Made by a program: the position numbers and the translations under genes
DNA from: Nitrospirota bacterium
GTDB taxonomy: Bacteria > Nitrospirota > Thermodesulfovibrionia > UBA6902
Direction of reading: 5' to 3'
Assembly (NCBI GenBank): GCA_016207885.1
Contig: JACQZE010000031.1
Coordinates: 1-41,549 of the forward strand
Length of the DNA stretch: 41,549 nt
In this document: positions 8,483 to 16,510 of the stretch, one piece after another
How positions within the stretch are numbered: position 1 is the first letter of the stretch
Layout: each line of letters starts with the position of its first letter
The notes under the pieces: generated by a model
The model's database searches: none
What the model was told of the DNA's origin: nothing
What the model saw: only the letters and a program-made list of their open reading frames with translations

Positions 8483-10786
8483 GTGATAAATAAAACCGGC
8501 CTACAAAACCCCCCTGCAAAAAACATTAACAGCCTGATCTGTCTGACAGTCTTTCTGGCCATCTCAGCCTTTATCCTTGCGGCAATCCTTCCGGGCACAA
8601 CCGAGGCCGCGCCCCTGATCAAATCTATTGATATCACCGGTAACCGGAAGATAGAAGAAGCGGCCATTCGTTCAAAGATGAAAAGCCTTGCCGGGGAACC
8701 TTTCTCGGAAAGCACGGTTCATGATGATATAAAGAGCATCTACAGCATCGGATACTTTGACGATATCAGTGTAGATATCGAGCAGTTTGAAGGCGGGGTC
8801 AAACTTATCTTCACACTGAAAGAGAAGCCTGCGATAGCCAGCATAGATTTCCAGGGGAACAAGGAGTTTGATGCGGAAAAACTCAGGGAGAAGGCAACCA
8901 TTGCTTCCGGTGCGATCGCCAACCCTCCGCTGATCGCTGACAATGTTGAGAAGATAGTGTCATTTTACCAGTCAGAGGGATACTGGCACGCAAGGGTAAT
9001 TCCGGTCATAAGGGAGATCTCCGAAGACGCGGTCGCTCTGACCTTTCAGGTTGAAGAAGGGAAAAAGGTCGTGATCAAAGATATTAATATTGAAGGAAAC
9101 TCCGCGCTTTCCGACAGGGAAATAGAAAAAGTGATGGCCACAAAAGAATGGTGGCTTTTTTCGTTCATTACAAGCTCAGGCAAATACAGCAAGGACCTGC
9201 TAAGCGTTGATATCGAAAGGATCAGGGAACTTTATAACAGCAAAGGTTACATCTACGTTGTCATATCCGAGCCTGAGATAACATTGAACCCGGAAAAAAC
9301 AAAGCTCTTCATCAAGATCAATATATCTGAAGGCGATCAGTACAGGGTCGGAGACGTAAAGTTCGCAGGAAATGCCGTCTTTGAAAGCAGCCGGCTCTCT
9401 GCCGGGCTGAAGACCGTTTCCGGAGAGATATTTGACAGAAGCGCTCTCAGAACGGATATAGACAATATTGTTGAGCTTTATATGGAAAAAGGCTACGCCA
9501 GGGCTGATATCAATCCGCTGATAGATGTTGACAACGGAAAAAAGGCCGCGAATATCACCATGTCTATAACAGAAGGCGCTGTCTTCTCCATCGGCAGGAT
9601 CGAGATATCAGGCAATAAAAAGACACGCGATAAAGTCATAAGAAGAGAGATGAGGCTTGATGAAGGCCAGACATTCAACAGCAGGCTCCTTAAAAGAAGC
9701 TATCAGAGAATTACAAACCTCGATTTTTTTGAAAGCGTTAATATCACCCCGCTTCCAAGGGTTGATGAATCGCTTATCGACCTGCATGTAAAGGTAGAAG
9801 AAAAACTGACCGGCATGCTGAGCGTCGGAGGCGGATACAGCTCGGTAGATAAATTCATGGTCATGGGCGAGGTCACCCAGGCAAACCTTTTCGGCAAAGG
9901 CCTTTATCTGAAGCTCAAGGCAGAATTAAGCGCCACAAGGACCAATTACAATATCTCGCTTAGAGACCCGTGGTTTATGGATAAACCCGTATCGGCATCT
10001 ATGTCGCTGTATAACGAGTCATATGAGTATCCGGACTACGACAAAAAAACGACCGGCGGTTCAGTAGGATTGGGCAAAGAACTGTCAGAATATGTCGCCG
10101 GAAACATCATCTATAATTTTGAGAGTGTTGAGATCACGGATGTGGCTGAGGGAGCATCCTCACTCATCTCAGACCAGAAAGGCAAAAGCATCACGAGCAG
10201 CATAAGCCCTTCCATATGGAAGGACACACGGGATAATTATATAGACACCACAACAGGCGCAAGGACGGCGCTTTATACAACTGTTGCCGGCCTGGGAGGA
10301 GACAACTACTTTGTAAAGGGGATCATTGATTCCGGCCGCTATTTCCCTCTCTTCTGGGATACCGTCTTCAGTCTCAGGGGCCGGGCCGGGTATGCCTCAG
10401 GATTCAATGAAAAGGAACTTCCGATATATGAAAGATTCTATGTCGGCGGAATAAATACGGTAAGGGGCCTTTCATTCGGTGAAGCAGGCCCGAGAAACCC
10501 CAACGGGGAAAGGATCGGCGGCAACAAGGAAGTTATCTTTAATGCCGAGTTCATCTTCCCGCTTGCGAAAGAAGCCAAGTTGAAAGGCGTTGCATTCTTT
10601 GATGCAGGCAGGGCCTTTGAGAATAATGAAAAGATCTATATCAACGAACTCAGGCCGACTACAGGCGTAGGCGTCAGGTGGACATCTCCTTTCGGCCCTA
10701 TCAGGCTTGAATGGGGATATAATCTTGACAAGCAGATCGATGAGAGTTCAAGCAAGATAGAATTTACAATGGGCGGGGTCTTCTAA
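8483..10786 (+). CDS. bamA: Outer membrane protein assembly factor BamA
   Basis: This 767-residue Omp85-family protein inserts beta-barrel proteins into the outer membrane. It has an N-terminal signal (about residues 20-38, ending near TTEAA), five POTRA repeats (roughly residues 40-440, each like IKSIDITGNRKIEEAAIRSKM), then a barrel from about 450. The barrel carries the conserved VRGLSFGEAGP lid-lock loop near residue 660 and ends in EFTMGGVF with a terminal Phe, the usual outer-membrane insertion signal. The start is GTG at 8483 behind AAGGAG. It is followed after 50 bp by the Skp-like gene, the classical bamA-skp-lpxD order. Confidence 0.96.
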   Translation: MINKTGLQNPPAKNINSLICLTVFLAISAFILAAILPGTTEAAPLIKSIDITGNRKIEEAAIRSKMKSLAGEPFSESTVHDDIKSIYSIGYFDDISVDIEQFEGGVKLIFTLKEKPAIASIDFQGNKEFDAEKLREKATIASGAIANPPLIADNVEKIVSFYQSEGYWHARVIPVIREISEDAVALTFQVEEGKKVVIKDINIEGNSALSDREIEKVMATKEWWLFSFITSSGKYSKDLLSVDIERIRELYNSKGYIYVVISEPEITLNPEKTKLFIKINISEGDQYRVGDVKFAGNAVFESSRLSAGLKTVSGEIFDRSALRTDIDNIVELYMEKGYARADINPLIDVDNGKKAANITMSITEGAVFSIGRIEISGNKKTRDKVIRREMRLDEGQTFNSRLLKRSYQRITNLDFFESVNITPLPRVDESLIDLHVKVEEKLTGMLSVGGGYSSVDKFMVMGEVTQANLFGKGLYLKLKAELSATRTNYNISLRDPWFMDKPVSASMSLYNESYEYPDYDKKTTGGSVGLGKELSEYVAGNIIYNFESVEITDVAEGASSLISDQKGKSITSSISPSIWKDTRDNYIDTTTGARTALYTTVAGLGGDNYFVKGIIDSGRYFPLFWDTVFSLRGRAGYASGFNEKELPIYERFYVGGINTVRGLSFGEAGPRNPNGERIGGNKEVIFNAEFIFPLAKEAKLKGVAFFDAGRAFENNEKIYINELRPTTGVGVRWTSPFGPIRLEWGYNLDKQIDESSSKIEFTMGGVF

Positions 10787-10836
10787 CCTCACAAGCAAAA
10801 CTTCAAAATATATTTACACTACTTTAAGGGGGATGC

Positions 10837-11361
10837 ATGAAAAGGATCATCTTGTTGTTTGCTGCATTATCATTATTCAGCTTCAGCGCGCACGCCGGAG
10901 AAATAAAGATCGGATATGTCGATTTTGCAAAAGCCGTAAGTGAATCAGACCAGGGAAAAGAGGCAACAAGCACTCTTGAGAAAATGTTCAACGAAAAGAA
11001 AGAGGTTATAGACGCCAAAGGAAATGAGAACAAAAAACTTGAAGAAGAAATGGCCAAACAGGCATCTGTCATGACACCTGAAACCCTCAAGAAAAAGCAG
11101 AGTGAGCGCGAAAAGATGGTCAAAGAAATACAGAGAATGGCAAAGGACTCTGAAGAAGACCTCCAGAAAAAAAGAGAAGAATATCTTCAGCACATAGCGA
11201 CAGAACTCAGAGTTATTATTGAGAAGTTAGGGGAAAAAGAAGGCTACACCGCTATTTTCGAAGTATTTGAAGGCGGCATACTTTACATGCCTAAAGGATT
11301 TGACCTGACCGATAAGGTCATCAAGAGCTTCAACGAAACAGCCGCTGCCGCAAAACCATGA
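10837..11361 (+). CDS. skp: OmpH/Skp family periplasmic chaperone
   Basis: This 174-residue protein has a clear signal peptide (cleavage after FSAHA) followed by KIGYVDFAKAVSESDQGKEA, the usual OmpH/Skp start. A long charged coiled-coil (about residues 45-125, rich in K and E) forms the tentacle-like arms, and the C-terminal YTAIFEVFEGGILYMPKGFD returns to the body domain. Skp holds unfolded outer-membrane proteins on their way to BamA. Its stop overlaps the lpxD start by 4 bp (ATGA). Confidence 0.93.
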   Translation: MKRIILLFAALSLFSFSAHAGEIKIGYVDFAKAVSESDQGKEATSTLEKMFNEKKEVIDAKGNENKKLEEEMAKQASVMTPETLKKKQSEREKMVKEIQRMAKDSEEDLQKKREEYLQHIATELRVIIEKLGEKEGYTAIFEVFEGGILYMPKGFDLTDKVIKSFNETAAAAKP

Positions 11362-12389
11362 AACTGAAGGAAGCGGCTGGCCTGATCGGCGCTGAAATAT
11401 CCGGAGACCCCGGGGTTGAGATAACCGGGGCGTCCGGCATCCGCGATGCTGCTCCGGGCGACATTACTTTTGTTTCAGCAAAAAAATACGCCAATGAGAT
11501 CCGCAATACAAGGGCCTCTGCGGTAATACTGAAAAAAGAATTCAAAGGCCTCGCCGCTAACTCACTGATAGTCGATAATCCCCAATATGCCTTTGCCGTA
11601 CTTCAAAGAATTCTTTATGTAAAGCCCCGAACGGCTATAGGCATAAGCGAAAAGGCGGCCATAGGGAAGAACGTGAAATTTGGCAATGACGTCAATGTCC
11701 ATCCCCTGTCTTTTATCGGAGATGGCGTATCACTCGGCTCCGGGGTCACAATATATCCCGGTTCCCATATCGGGGAAGGAGTGACAATAGGTGATGATTC
11801 CGTCATATATCCCAATGTATCCATATATGGAGAAACATCAGTCGGCAGGCGGGTGATCATACACGCAGGCGCTGTTATAGGCTCTGACGGGTTCGGATTT
11901 GTCAATGAAAAGGGCACAAACCATAAGATCCCCCAGGTCGGGGGAGTTATTATTGAAGACGATGTAGAAATCGGGGCAAATGTCACTATTGACAGGGCTG
12001 CCATGAAGAAGAGCCGCACTACAATCGGAGCCGGCACCAAGATCGATAACCTCGTGCATATCGCGCATAACGTCAGGATCGGAAAGAACTGCCTGATCAT
12101 GGCCCAGGCAGGCATAGCCGGCAGCACAGAGATAGGTGACGATGTTATACTTGCAGGGCAGTCAGCGCTGGCAGACCATATCAAAATAGGGAGAGGCGCG
12201 ATCGTCACTCCCCAGTCCGGGGTCTTCCGCGATATAACCGGGGGAGAGATCTTCTCAGGAACGCTTGCAATGCCGCATAAGACATGGCTCAGGGTGCAGA
12301 GCATTATCGCAAAACTTCCTGAATACATTAATCGCCTTAAGGAATTGGAAAAAAAATCACAAAGGAGGGGCAGTCAAAATGATGGATAA
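11358..12389 (+). CDS. lpxD: UDP-3-O-(3-hydroxyacyl)glucosamine N-acyltransferase LpxD
   Basis: This 343-residue protein has the N-terminal uridine-binding domain (IRDAAPGDITFVSAKKYANEI), then a left-handed beta-helix of hexapeptide repeats, with VHIAHNVRIG (catalytic His region, about residues 232-240). It adds the second N-linked acyl chain in lipid A synthesis. The end overlaps fabZ by 11 bp. If GnnA/GnnB act here (see 18037 and 18995), the substrate would be the 3-amino analogue acylated by LpxA. Confidence 0.95.
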   Translation: MKLKEAAGLIGAEISGDPGVEITGASGIRDAAPGDITFVSAKKYANEIRNTRASAVILKKEFKGLAANSLIVDNPQYAFAVLQRILYVKPRTAIGISEKAAIGKNVKFGNDVNVHPLSFIGDGVSLGSGVTIYPGSHIGEGVTIGDDSVIYPNVSIYGETSVGRRVIIHAGAVIGSDGFGFVNEKGTNHKIPQVGGVIIEDDVEIGANVTIDRAAMKKSRTTIGAGTKIDNLVHIAHNVRIGKNCLIMAQAGIAGSTEIGDDVILAGQSALADHIKIGRGAIVTPQSGVFRDITGGEIFSGTLAMPHKTWLRVQSIIAKLPEYINRLKELEKKSQRRGSQNDG

Positions 12390-12819
12390 CCGCGAAATAC
12401 AAAATATCCTGCCGCACAGATTCCCGTTTCTTCTGGTAGACAGGATCCTTGAACTGGAGCCGGGGGTCAAGGCTGTCGGCTTAAAGAATGTGACAATAAA
12501 CGAACACTTCTTTCAGGGGCACTTTCCGGACTTTCCGGTAATGCCGGGGGTTTTGATAGTTGAGGCGATGGCGCAGGTCGCAGGAATTCTTGCCTTTAAG
12601 TCAGGCGCTAAAGAGGGCAGTTCCGTTTTTTTCATGAGCATAGAAAAAGCAAAGTTCAGAAAGCCTGTAGTGCCCGGAGACCAGCTTCGACTCGAACTGA
12701 ATGTCATCCAGCATAGAGGCAATGTCTGGAAGTGCGGCGGCAAGACATTTGTTGACGGCAAACTCGTCTCAGAGGCTGAACTTACCGCAATGGTCACAGA
12801 GGGCGCAAAAAATGGCTAA
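12379..12819 (+). CDS. fabZ: 3-hydroxyacyl-[ACP] dehydratase FabZ
   Basis: This 146-residue hotdog-fold dehydratase carries the signature QGHFPDFPVMPGVLIVEAMAQ; His48 and Glu62 match the catalytic pair. It turns 3-hydroxyacyl-ACP into trans-2-enoyl-ACP and so competes with LpxA for hydroxyacyl-ACP, which fits its place between lpxD and lpxA. The frame is open further upstream, but the start is set by the ATGATG at 12379/12382 behind AAAGGAGG (12361-12368) and by the conserved beginning REIQNILPHRFPFLLVDR. It overlaps lpxD by 11 bp and lpxA by 8 bp. Confidence 0.95.
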   Translation: MMDNREIQNILPHRFPFLLVDRILELEPGVKAVGLKNVTINEHFFQGHFPDFPVMPGVLIVEAMAQVAGILAFKSGAKEGSSVFFMSIEKAKFRKPVVPGDQLRLELNVIQHRGNVWKCGGKTFVDGKLVSEAELTAMVTEGAKNG

Positions 12820-13594
12820 GACAAAGATACATAGCACATCAATAGTATCATCCACTGCCAAACTTGGCGATGGAGTGGACATAGGCCCCTTCTGCATCAT
12901 AGGGAAAGGCGTCAAGATCGGAAAGAACACAAGGCTTGTCTCTCATGTCACTATCAAAGAAGCCGAGATCGGAAGCGACTGTGTCATATATCCGTTCTCA
13001 GCGATAGGGCTTGCCCCGCAGGACACCAAATATAAGAATGAAAAAACGATGGTGAAGATAGGAAACAATAATACCATCAGGGAGAGCGTTACCATTCACC
13101 GCGCCTCAGTGGACGGGAACGGATTGACCGAGATCGGGGACAACAATTTCATAATGGCATATTCACACATTGCACATGACTGCAAGCTGGGGAACTCTAT
13201 AATAATGGCGAACACCACCACGCTTGCAGGCCATGTTGAAGTAGAGGATTTCGCGGTCATCGGCGGCCTGGTCGCTGTACACCAGCATGCAAGGATCGGG
13301 ACATGCTGCATGATAGGCGGCGTAAGTGGCGTAAGCATGGATGTCCCGCCATATACCATGGCTTCAGGCAACAGGGCGAAACTTTTCGGCCTGAATACAA
13401 CAGGGCTCAAACGCCAGGGGATCAAAGACTCCTCGATCAAAGAACTTAAATCCGCTTACAAATTGCTCTTTAGAAGCAAGCTCACTCTAAAAGAGGCAAT
13501 TGATAAGGTCAAGAGCGATCTGAAGCAGACAAACGAGATAAAGCACCTTTTGAAGTTCATTGAGAACAGCGCAAAAAGAGGCATATGCCGGTAA
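12812..13594 (+). CDS. lpxA: UDP-GlcNAc (or analogue) acyltransferase LpxA
   Basis: This 260-residue left-handed beta-helix acyltransferase starts the lipid A pathway by acylating position 3 of UDP-GlcNAc. Hexapeptide repeats run through about residue 185. YSHIAHDCKLGN near residue 120 holds the catalytic His, and GNRAKLFGLNTTGLKRQG marks the C-terminal domain. The start is ATG at 12812, chosen over upstream in-frame ATGs because MAKTKIHSTSIVSS is the conserved N-terminus. GnnA/GnnB homologues downstream suggest the acceptor may be UDP-GlcNAc3N, giving an amide instead of an ester; whether this LpxA prefers it cannot be read by eye. Confidence 0.96.
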   Translation: MAKTKIHSTSIVSSTAKLGDGVDIGPFCIIGKGVKIGKNTRLVSHVTIKEAEIGSDCVIYPFSAIGLAPQDTKYKNEKTMVKIGNNNTIRESVTIHRASVDGNGLTEIGDNNFIMAYSHIAHDCKLGNSIIMANTTTLAGHVEVEDFAVIGGLVAVHQHARIGTCCMIGGVSGVSMDVPPYTMASGNRAKLFGLNTTGLKRQGIKDSSIKELKSAYKLLFRSKLTLKEAIDKVKSDLKQTNEIKHLLKFIENSAKRGICR

Positions 13595-14433
13595 AGGCAG
13601 CACGCAGTACCGAACATCCCAGGACATTAGGCATCATAGCGGGAATGGGGCATCTCCCGAAGATCGTGGCGGCAGAAGCGAGAAAAAAAGGTTACCGGGT
13701 AACAGGATTCGCCCTTCAGCCGCCTTCCGATGATTCGCTCAGGGAATTTGTTGACGATTTTCATAAGGTCAATATCGGACATTTCGGCAAGCTGATCTCG
13801 CTGATGAAAAAACTGTCGGTTACAGAAGCGGTGATGGCAGGCAAAGTCCCCAAGAGCCTGCTTTACAGCAACAAGATGAAGCTCATACCTGACATGAGAA
13901 CTGCCAAGGTGCTCTTTTCACTGAAGGACCGCTCGGATGACACTATAATGCTTGCGATTGTAAAGGAGCTTGAAAAGGACGGGATAAGGCTCTTGAATAC
14001 GACATCCTTCACTTCTGACTCTCTTGTGCCTGAAGGAATACTGACAAAGAAAAAACCGACAAAAGAAGAATTGGAAGACATAGAATTCGGATGGAAGCTC
14101 GCGAAAAAGATGGGGCAGCTTGATATCGGACAGACCGTAATTGTCAAGGACAAGGCTGTTATGGCTGTGGAGGCGATAGAAGGGACTGATGAAGCTATCA
14201 AAAGAGGCGGAACTCTCTCAGGAAAAGGGGCCGTTGTCATAAAGGTAAGCAAGCCTGATCAGGATATGCGCTTTGATGTTCCTGTTGTGGGGATTGATAC
14301 GCTTCACTCCATGAAAAGTGTGCACGCGAAAATTCTGGCTCTTGAAGCAGGGAAATGCATAATCATCGATAAAGAAAAATTCATCAAAGAAGCCGATAAA
14401 GACGGGATGGTTGTAGTAGGGCTTACCTTGTAG
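13585..14433 (+). CDS. lpxI: UDP-2,3-diacylglucosamine pyrophosphatase LpxI
   Basis: This 282-residue protein of the LpxI (former DUF1009) family hydrolyses UDP-diacylglucosamine to lipid X plus UMP. It replaces LpxH in many alpha- and deltaproteobacteria and related phyla. Visible marks are GIIAGMGHLPKIVAAEARKK at the N-terminus, VMAGKVPKSLLY, SFTSDSLVPEG, and the C-terminal AVEAIEGTDEAIKRGG. The start overlaps lpxA by 10 bp. It is the last gene before the operon is interrupted by two opposite-strand genes; in related clusters the oxidoreductase gene or lpxB follows directly. Confidence 0.94.
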   Translation: MPVKAARSTEHPRTLGIIAGMGHLPKIVAAEARKKGYRVTGFALQPPSDDSLREFVDDFHKVNIGHFGKLISLMKKLSVTEAVMAGKVPKSLLYSNKMKLIPDMRTAKVLFSLKDRSDDTIMLAIVKELEKDGIRLLNTTSFTSDSLVPEGILTKKKPTKEELEDIEFGWKLAKKMGQLDIGQTVIVKDKAVMAVEAIEGTDEAIKRGGTLSGKGAVVIKVSKPDQDMRFDVPVVGIDTLHSMKSVHAKILALEAGKCIIIDKEKFIKEADKDGMVVVGLTL

Positions 14434-14467
14434 GAGGAAACTCCTAAGTGGCTATCCTATTATAGCC
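14431..14467 (+). terminator. Tandem small hairpins after lpxI
   Basis: TAGGAG-GAAA-CTCCTA (14431-14446, overlapping the lpxI stop) is followed by GGCTAT-CCTATT-ATAGCC (14450-14467). Both stems are perfect 6-bp pairs. No U-run follows, so this may be a weak terminator or an mRNA 3' structure rather than a full intrinsic terminator. Confidence 0.35.
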
Positions 14468-14521
14468 TCGGCTGCTCAACAGGCACATCCATGTGAGTTC
14501 AAGTTTTTGGGGTTTAGACAT
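14465..14521 (+). repeat. 57-bp imperfect direct repeat, copy A
   Basis: This starts GCCTCGGCT, contains ATCCATGTGAGTTCAAGTTT and ends TTAGACAT or a close variant. It matches 16453-16510 over its whole length with few differences. Each copy sits directly at the 3' end of one of the two minus-strand AlbA_2 genes. Confidence 0.75.
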
Positions 14522-14524
14522 TGA

Positions 14525-16372
14525 TTAAAGCAAGTCATTTGGTTTCTTGAAATCAGAATTTAGAGTGTAGCCTTTGGGCGACTTGATCAATATGGTTTTT
14601 TTATTTAGTTTGTTGCACATATTTCTGACTTTTCTGCCTAAATTTTCAAATTTCTTCACATCAATTTTTGAGCCGATCTCGGCACGGTATATTTCAGGAG
14701 TAAGTTGTCTTGCAGTTACAGGCTCTTCATTATAAAGTGTGTGTCTGTAAATAATATTCAGTACTTTTTTAGATACAGAATCAAGGTATATATATTCGGA
14801 GTCAAAGATCGCTTTTAACTCTGATGAAAAATCGTCTTTCATGAGTTCCCTGTCAACCATATAAAGAGGCGCATTCTCTGTACTGACAGGATGTTCAAAT
14901 ATCAGTCCTGCCTTTTTTAGAGATTCAATTACATTGAAGTGATTATTACTTTCAGTAAGTAGAATTGTATAAAGCCTTTTACGGTTGAGAATCTCTGATT
15001 TGTAAAAATAGGCAAGAACAGCTTTATGATGAAAAGTTAAATTGTCACCCAATTTATTAAGAATGTATTTTTTGAAACTGTTCAACCACGATTCAATCTG
15101 TTCATCAATTAATTTACCTGACGGAATTCTCAGGCAAATAGTATCTGGATTGCTTAGATCATAATATGGCAGGTCAGTTTTATTTATCAGACAGGCATTA
15201 ACCAAAGTAGCCATTCCTCTGCCCCTGCTTTCTATTTTCTCAAATACCTTCAGAGCAGAAGCAAGCTTGGGATTCTTGGTCTCTGGAATGCCGGGAATAA
15301 TTCTTCTGATCTGTATTTCATGTGTGTGATGAGAGACGGTGAGTTTCTGTTTAAATGTGCCGGGATTTCTTATTTCAAGATATTCATTTGGCTTTATAGT
15401 TACGGCAATAAAATTATTCGAATAATAATCCCTGTGTGCTAACGCATTATTGATGACTTCTCTTATTAAATCTTCTGAATATTCAGGTTCTGTTGATCCG
15501 CCTTCGCTAACAGACCGGCCTATTTTTATATTACCCCATACAAATTTGAAGGTATCCTCCATAAGGCTTATCACATCATTTCTGAATATCTTTTTATCTT
15601 TCGCAATAGATTCTCCGGTATCAAGATAGCAGTCAACTGCCACCCTGTTTTCAAGAAAGTGAAAAGGGTCATCCCCGCAAATAAGCATCCCAAGCGTTGT
15701 TATCTGCTCCTGCCTCATGAAATACTGTCTTGCAAGGAAAGACATAGATTGCTGCAAATCCGCCTTTAAGGTTTCTTTTCTGATCTCCCTATTAAGCAAC
15801 GTGATGTAATGGTTGATCTTATCAAGGCTTAAATCATTAAGAGATGCTTCTTTGATCGGTGTGATTTCTTTTGCATACTCAAGTTCTTGCTTATACTCCT
15901 GATGCTGGAGTATTTTTGTATCAAGTATCTTTTTGTCCTGCGATAAAATACGCTCATAATAAATACCGTCAAATCTCAAATATTTCAGGTCTTCCGGTAC
16001 CGGACGGACCAAGACAACTGCCAGATTAGTATTTTGAAAATCATCATATTCAAAGGATAGATAATCAGATAAATCAGGAAAAGTTCCGTTATCTGCCTGA
16101 AATATTTTAGACCGTAAGTCAATCAGATTTGACTCATTATCCCTGTTAAATCCATTTAAAACATATTGCATATTCCTTTCATGAATGCCAGCAATAATAT
16201 AACCGCCATTTGTATTCAGAAAAGCACAGACCGTTTCTTTGAGGGATTTCCAATCACCACCGGTTGATAAACCTTTCAACTCCACTATCTCTGTTTCAAT
16301 AGGAATGAACTTCCCCGTTTCAAGTGAAGATTGAATTTTAGTTAAAATTTCATTTATATAAAGATTCTTCAT
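14525..16372 (-). CDS. AlbA_2/HATPase_c_4-type putative transcriptional regulator
   Basis: This roughly 615-residue protein has an N-terminal AlbA_2 (schlafen-like, formerly AAA_4) domain: ELKGLSTGGDWKSLKETVCAFLNTNGGYIIAGI, residues about 20-60. A central ATPase-like C-terminal domain follows (YSEDLIREVINNALAHRDYYSNNF, EIRNPGTF, RGRGMATLVNAC). The last 200 residues contain likely winged-helix segments. Such proteins are usually called ATP-binding transcriptional regulators and are often mislabelled as RecG. Of two ATGs (16381 and 16372) the inner one is preferred because AAGGA lies 9 bp before it but touches the outer one. It is AT-richer than the lpx genes and opposite to them, which suggests insertion into the operon. 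Confidence 0.8.
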   Translation of the reverse strand: MKNLYINEILTKIQSSLETGKFIPIETEIVELKGLSTGGDWKSLKETVCAFLNTNGGYIIAGIHERNMQYVLNGFNRDNESNLIDLRSKIFQADNGTFPDLSDYLSFEYDDFQNTNLAVVLVRPVPEDLKYLRFDGIYYERILSQDKKILDTKILQHQEYKQELEYAKEITPIKEASLNDLSLDKINHYITLLNREIRKETLKADLQQSMSFLARQYFMRQEQITTLGMLICGDDPFHFLENRVAVDCYLDTGESIAKDKKIFRNDVISLMEDTFKFVWGNIKIGRSVSEGGSTEPEYSEDLIREVINNALAHRDYYSNNFIAVTIKPNEYLEIRNPGTFKQKLTVSHHTHEIQIRRIIPGIPETKNPKLASALKVFEKIESRGRGMATLVNACLINKTDLPYYDLSNPDTICLRIPSGKLIDEQIESWLNSFKKYILNKLGDNLTFHHKAVLAYFYKSEILNRKRLYTILLTESNNHFNVIESLKKAGLIFEHPVSTENAPLYMVDRELMKDDFSSELKAIFDSEYIYLDSVSKKVLNIIYRHTLYNEEPVTARQLTPEIYRAEIGSKIDVKKFENLGRKVRNMCNKLNKKTILIKSPKGYTLNSDFKKPNDLL

Positions 16373-16406
16373 GAGTATCATTCCTTAATTTAACTTTCAT
16401 TTTACA

Positions 16407-16427
16407 AGAAACAACAGATATGTTTCT
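16407..16427. promoter_or_regulatory. Palindromic operator candidate upstream of the first AlbA_2 gene
   Basis: AGAAACA (16407-16413) and TGTTTCT (16421-16427) form a perfect inverted repeat around a 7-bp centre, 35 bp upstream of the preferred start of the 14525-16372 gene. 17 of 21 positions match the corresponding stretch at 17924-17944 upstream of the neighbouring AlbA_2 gene. Confidence 0.5.
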
Positions 16428-16452
16428 ATTTATTGTTTCCTACGCAACCCTT

Positions 16453-16510
16453 GCCTCGGCTATTCATCCTTGCCTATCCATGTGAGTTCAAGTTTTGAGG
16501 GGTTAGACAT
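16453..16510 (+). repeat. 57-bp imperfect direct repeat, copy B
   Basis: This second copy of the element at 14465-14521 overlaps the stop of the 16503-17885 gene. The two copies flank the 14525-16372 gene and its upstream region, so one gene plus repeat may represent a duplicated unit. Confidence 0.75.

Noticed and set aside
8483-10786. BamA gene as an outer-membrane TamA or FhaC-type protein
   Set aside because: Five POTRA domains, the VRG loop, and the following skp-lpxD genes all fit BamA.
11615-12328. A 237-codon open frame antisense to lpxD
   Set aside because: Its repeats simply mirror the hexapeptide repeats of LpxD; no start signals or family match.
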